This document shows positions 62,969 to 64,000 of a DNA stretch of 64,000 nucleotides, piece by piece. The translations under genes were made by a program, and so were the position numbers. The notes under the pieces were generated by a model. That model was given only the letters and a program-made list of their open reading frames with translations, had not been told where the DNA came from and ran no database searches. Origin of the DNA: Roseibium polysiphoniae. GTDB lineage: Bacteria > Pseudomonadota > Alphaproteobacteria > Rhizobiales > Stappiaceae. Position 1 is the stretch's first letter. Each line of letters begins with the position of its first letter. Location of the stretch: positions 124,001 through 188,000 of the forward strand of contig NZ_JACYXJ010000007.1 in NCBI RefSeq assembly GCF_014842925.1, in the 5' to 3' direction.

Positions 62969-64000
62969 ATGAGTGATATTACTCGGATTGAGGAACGTGC
63001 GATCTTCCGCGTACTTCACATTAGCGCGGACTATCCAAATCCTTACCGGGACCGCACTACTACGGCCATTGAGCGCCTTGTGTTGGGGGCAGCCAAAGAT
63101 GCCGAGGGTGATTTTGGCGAGCATATTGTTGTATCACTTAAACGAACAAGTCTTCCCTGGAACACATCGTTTGTAGACTGCGGCATTACCGGCGGTGTGC
63201 GTCTGTTCTCATATCGCTACTTCGGCTTGCCAATGGGACTTGGTCTTGCCAGGGCAATGCGCAGAGTTGCGCGTAAAATCGCCCAGACGCTAGAGATGGA
63301 AGACTGGGAACCCGATCTAATCCACGCTCATAAATTTGCCTTTGAAGGGATCGCTGGCCTTTGGCTCGCAGAGCATTATGGCGCTTCGACAGGCTTCTTT
63401 GTTTCAGTTCGGGGGGAATCAGAACGCAACGTCCTGATCTATAAGCCGTACTACCGTTGGCTAATGCGCAGGATCGCGTTCCGCGCAGACAAGATTTATC
63501 ATGTCTCAGCTTGGTTCAAACCAGCCTTCAACAAACAAGTTTCTCTACAAGCGGCCAAGGAGCGTCTCCTGCCGAACATTGTAGGCAATACCGCCCCAGA
63601 TCTGCCAGCAGTGCCGGCCAATGATCGCTTTGTCACAGTATTTCATCTAAACTTACGGAAGCGAAAAGGCCTATCAGGTCTGCTAGAGGGATTTGCCAAA
63701 TTTCATAAGTCTCACCCTGAAATTGGTTTAGATATCATTGGCCCTGGCGACGAAAAAGCCATTTCAGCAGTCAATGACGAGATCGAGCGTTTTGGTCTAA
63801 CAGGAACCGTGCGACTTCTCGGAGGCATGAATGGCAAGACGCTTTTTGAGCATTTACCGCATTATCTCGCCCTGACCATGCCAAGTCTGCAAGAAACATT
63901 TGGCATGGTTTACCTTGAAGCACTTTTTGCAGGCATACCAATCCTTTACAGTCGGCATACAGGTATCGACGGGTATCTCGATGAAATCGAAGCAGGGTTT
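62969..64000 (+). CDS. Glycosyltransferase, GT4-like (3' end cut by window)
   Basis: A reading frame open from ATG 62969 to the end of the window, 344 codons, checked for stops. AAAGGAAG precedes the start. The N-terminal half has VLHISADYPNPYRDR and LIHAHKFAFEG. The C-terminal half has the GT-B donor-binding region: FHLNLRKRKGLSGLLEGFA, GLDIIGPGDEK, VRLLGGMNGKTLFEHL, and the E-x7-E pattern MPSLQETFGMVYLEALFAG. These are typical of retaining family-4 transferases. It probably builds the surface polysaccharide of this locus. Codon third positions are more AT-rich than in the cob genes. Confidence 0.88.
   Translation, partial: MSDITRIEERAIFRVLHISADYPNPYRDRTTTAIERLVLGAAKDAEGDFGEHIVVSLKRTSLPWNTSFVDCGITGGVRLFSYRYFGLPMGLGLARAMRRVARKIAQTLEMEDWEPDLIHAHKFAFEGIAGLWLAEHYGASTGFFVSVRGESERNVLIYKPYYRWLMRRIAFRADKIYHVSAWFKPAFNKQVSLQAAKERLLPNIVGNTAPDLPAVPANDRFVTVFHLNLRKRKGLSGLLEGFAKFHKSHPEIGLDIIGPGDEKAISAVNDEIERFGLTGTVRLLGGMNGKTLFEHLPHYLALTMPSLQETFGMVYLEALFAGIPILYSRHTGIDGYLDEIEAGF

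Noticed and set aside
62973-63176. A 67-codon frame on the plus strand.
   Set aside because: It is out of frame with the glycosyltransferase gene that starts at 62969 and has no merit of its own.

Overview
The window reads as a chromosomal segment of a GC-rich, motile alphaproteobacterium. The gene set fits a marine heterotroph of the Roseibium/Labrenzia/Stappia type (form II CO-dehydrogenase-like coxSLM, three chemoreceptors, a large cobalamin operon). That placement is inference from gene content and codon style, not from a marker comparison. Most of the window is dense, ordinary chromosome with short intergenic gaps and many ATGA stop-start overlaps. GC content and gene density drop after about 61.5 kb, where a surface-polysaccharide locus begins.

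Layout. 1-3.1 kb: a YnjBCD-type ABC importer (first gene cut by the window edge). 3.1-3.8 kb: bacterioferritin and its ferredoxin on the minus strand. 4-7.4 kb: a short-chain dehydrogenase and a long chemoreceptor. 7.5-13.4 kb: a minus-strand coxG-coxS-coxL-coxM operon with a GAF/Fis-type regulator upstream and a perfect palindrome between them. 13.5-16.6 kb: DUF1801 protein, two RNA-methyltransferase-like enzymes and an epimerase-like protein. 16.8-19.1 kb: a secreted Cache-like protein followed by a chemoreceptor. 19.2-28.2 kb: 1-Cys peroxiredoxin, YtoQ, a degenerate cold-shock-domain protein, a B12-binding radical SAM enzyme, an esterase, a Ser/Thr-rich orphan, an M42 peptidase, a patatin phospholipase, MepA and a GNAT enzyme. 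28.3-36.4 kb: LysR regulator, lepA, a YjdM/PhnA protein, then pheS and pheT with an unknown membrane protein between them. 36.4-43.3 kb: small secreted and membrane proteins, a nucleotidyltransferase-fold protein, a PabB-PabC fusion, a third chemoreceptor coupled to a small exported protein, msrA and tRNA-Ser(GGA). 43.5-49.4 kb: Zn alcohol dehydrogenase, XRE regulator, GcvR-like ACT protein, truncated-type Hsp70, a PepSY membrane protein and a DUF2946 protein. 49.8-60.7 kb: cobalamin (corrin ring) biosynthesis. 60.7-64 kb: WecG-type transferase, a Wzz remnant, a WcaF-type acetyltransferase and the start of a family-4-like glycosyltransferase that runs off the window.

How genes work together. 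The cobalamin cluster (small His-rich membrane protein, cbiX, cobH, a 72-residue basic protein, cobL, cobI, a cbiG-cobJ fusion, cobM; then cobA-cobB on the other strand; then cbiD-cobK) covers most steps from uroporphyrinogen III to cobyrinic acid a,c-diamide. CbiX, CbiD and CbiG are the markers of the early-cobalt, oxygen-independent route, although several genes carry aerobic-route names. The same window holds a probable B12-dependent radical SAM enzyme.

The most unusual items are: a bacterioferritin whose heme-ligand methionine is an arginine; a cold-shock fold that has lost its nucleic-acid-binding aromatic residues; a free secreted Cache-like domain paired with a chemoreceptor; a membrane protein between pheS and pheT; an unannotated small basic protein translationally coupled inside the cob operon; a regulator lacking an AAA+ domain with a likely operator palindrome; a decayed Wzz tail in the polysaccharide locus; and a terminator with no visible gene before it. 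I did not find a clear multi-gene system of a wholly new type. No CRISPR array, IS element, phage or riboswitch was recognised.
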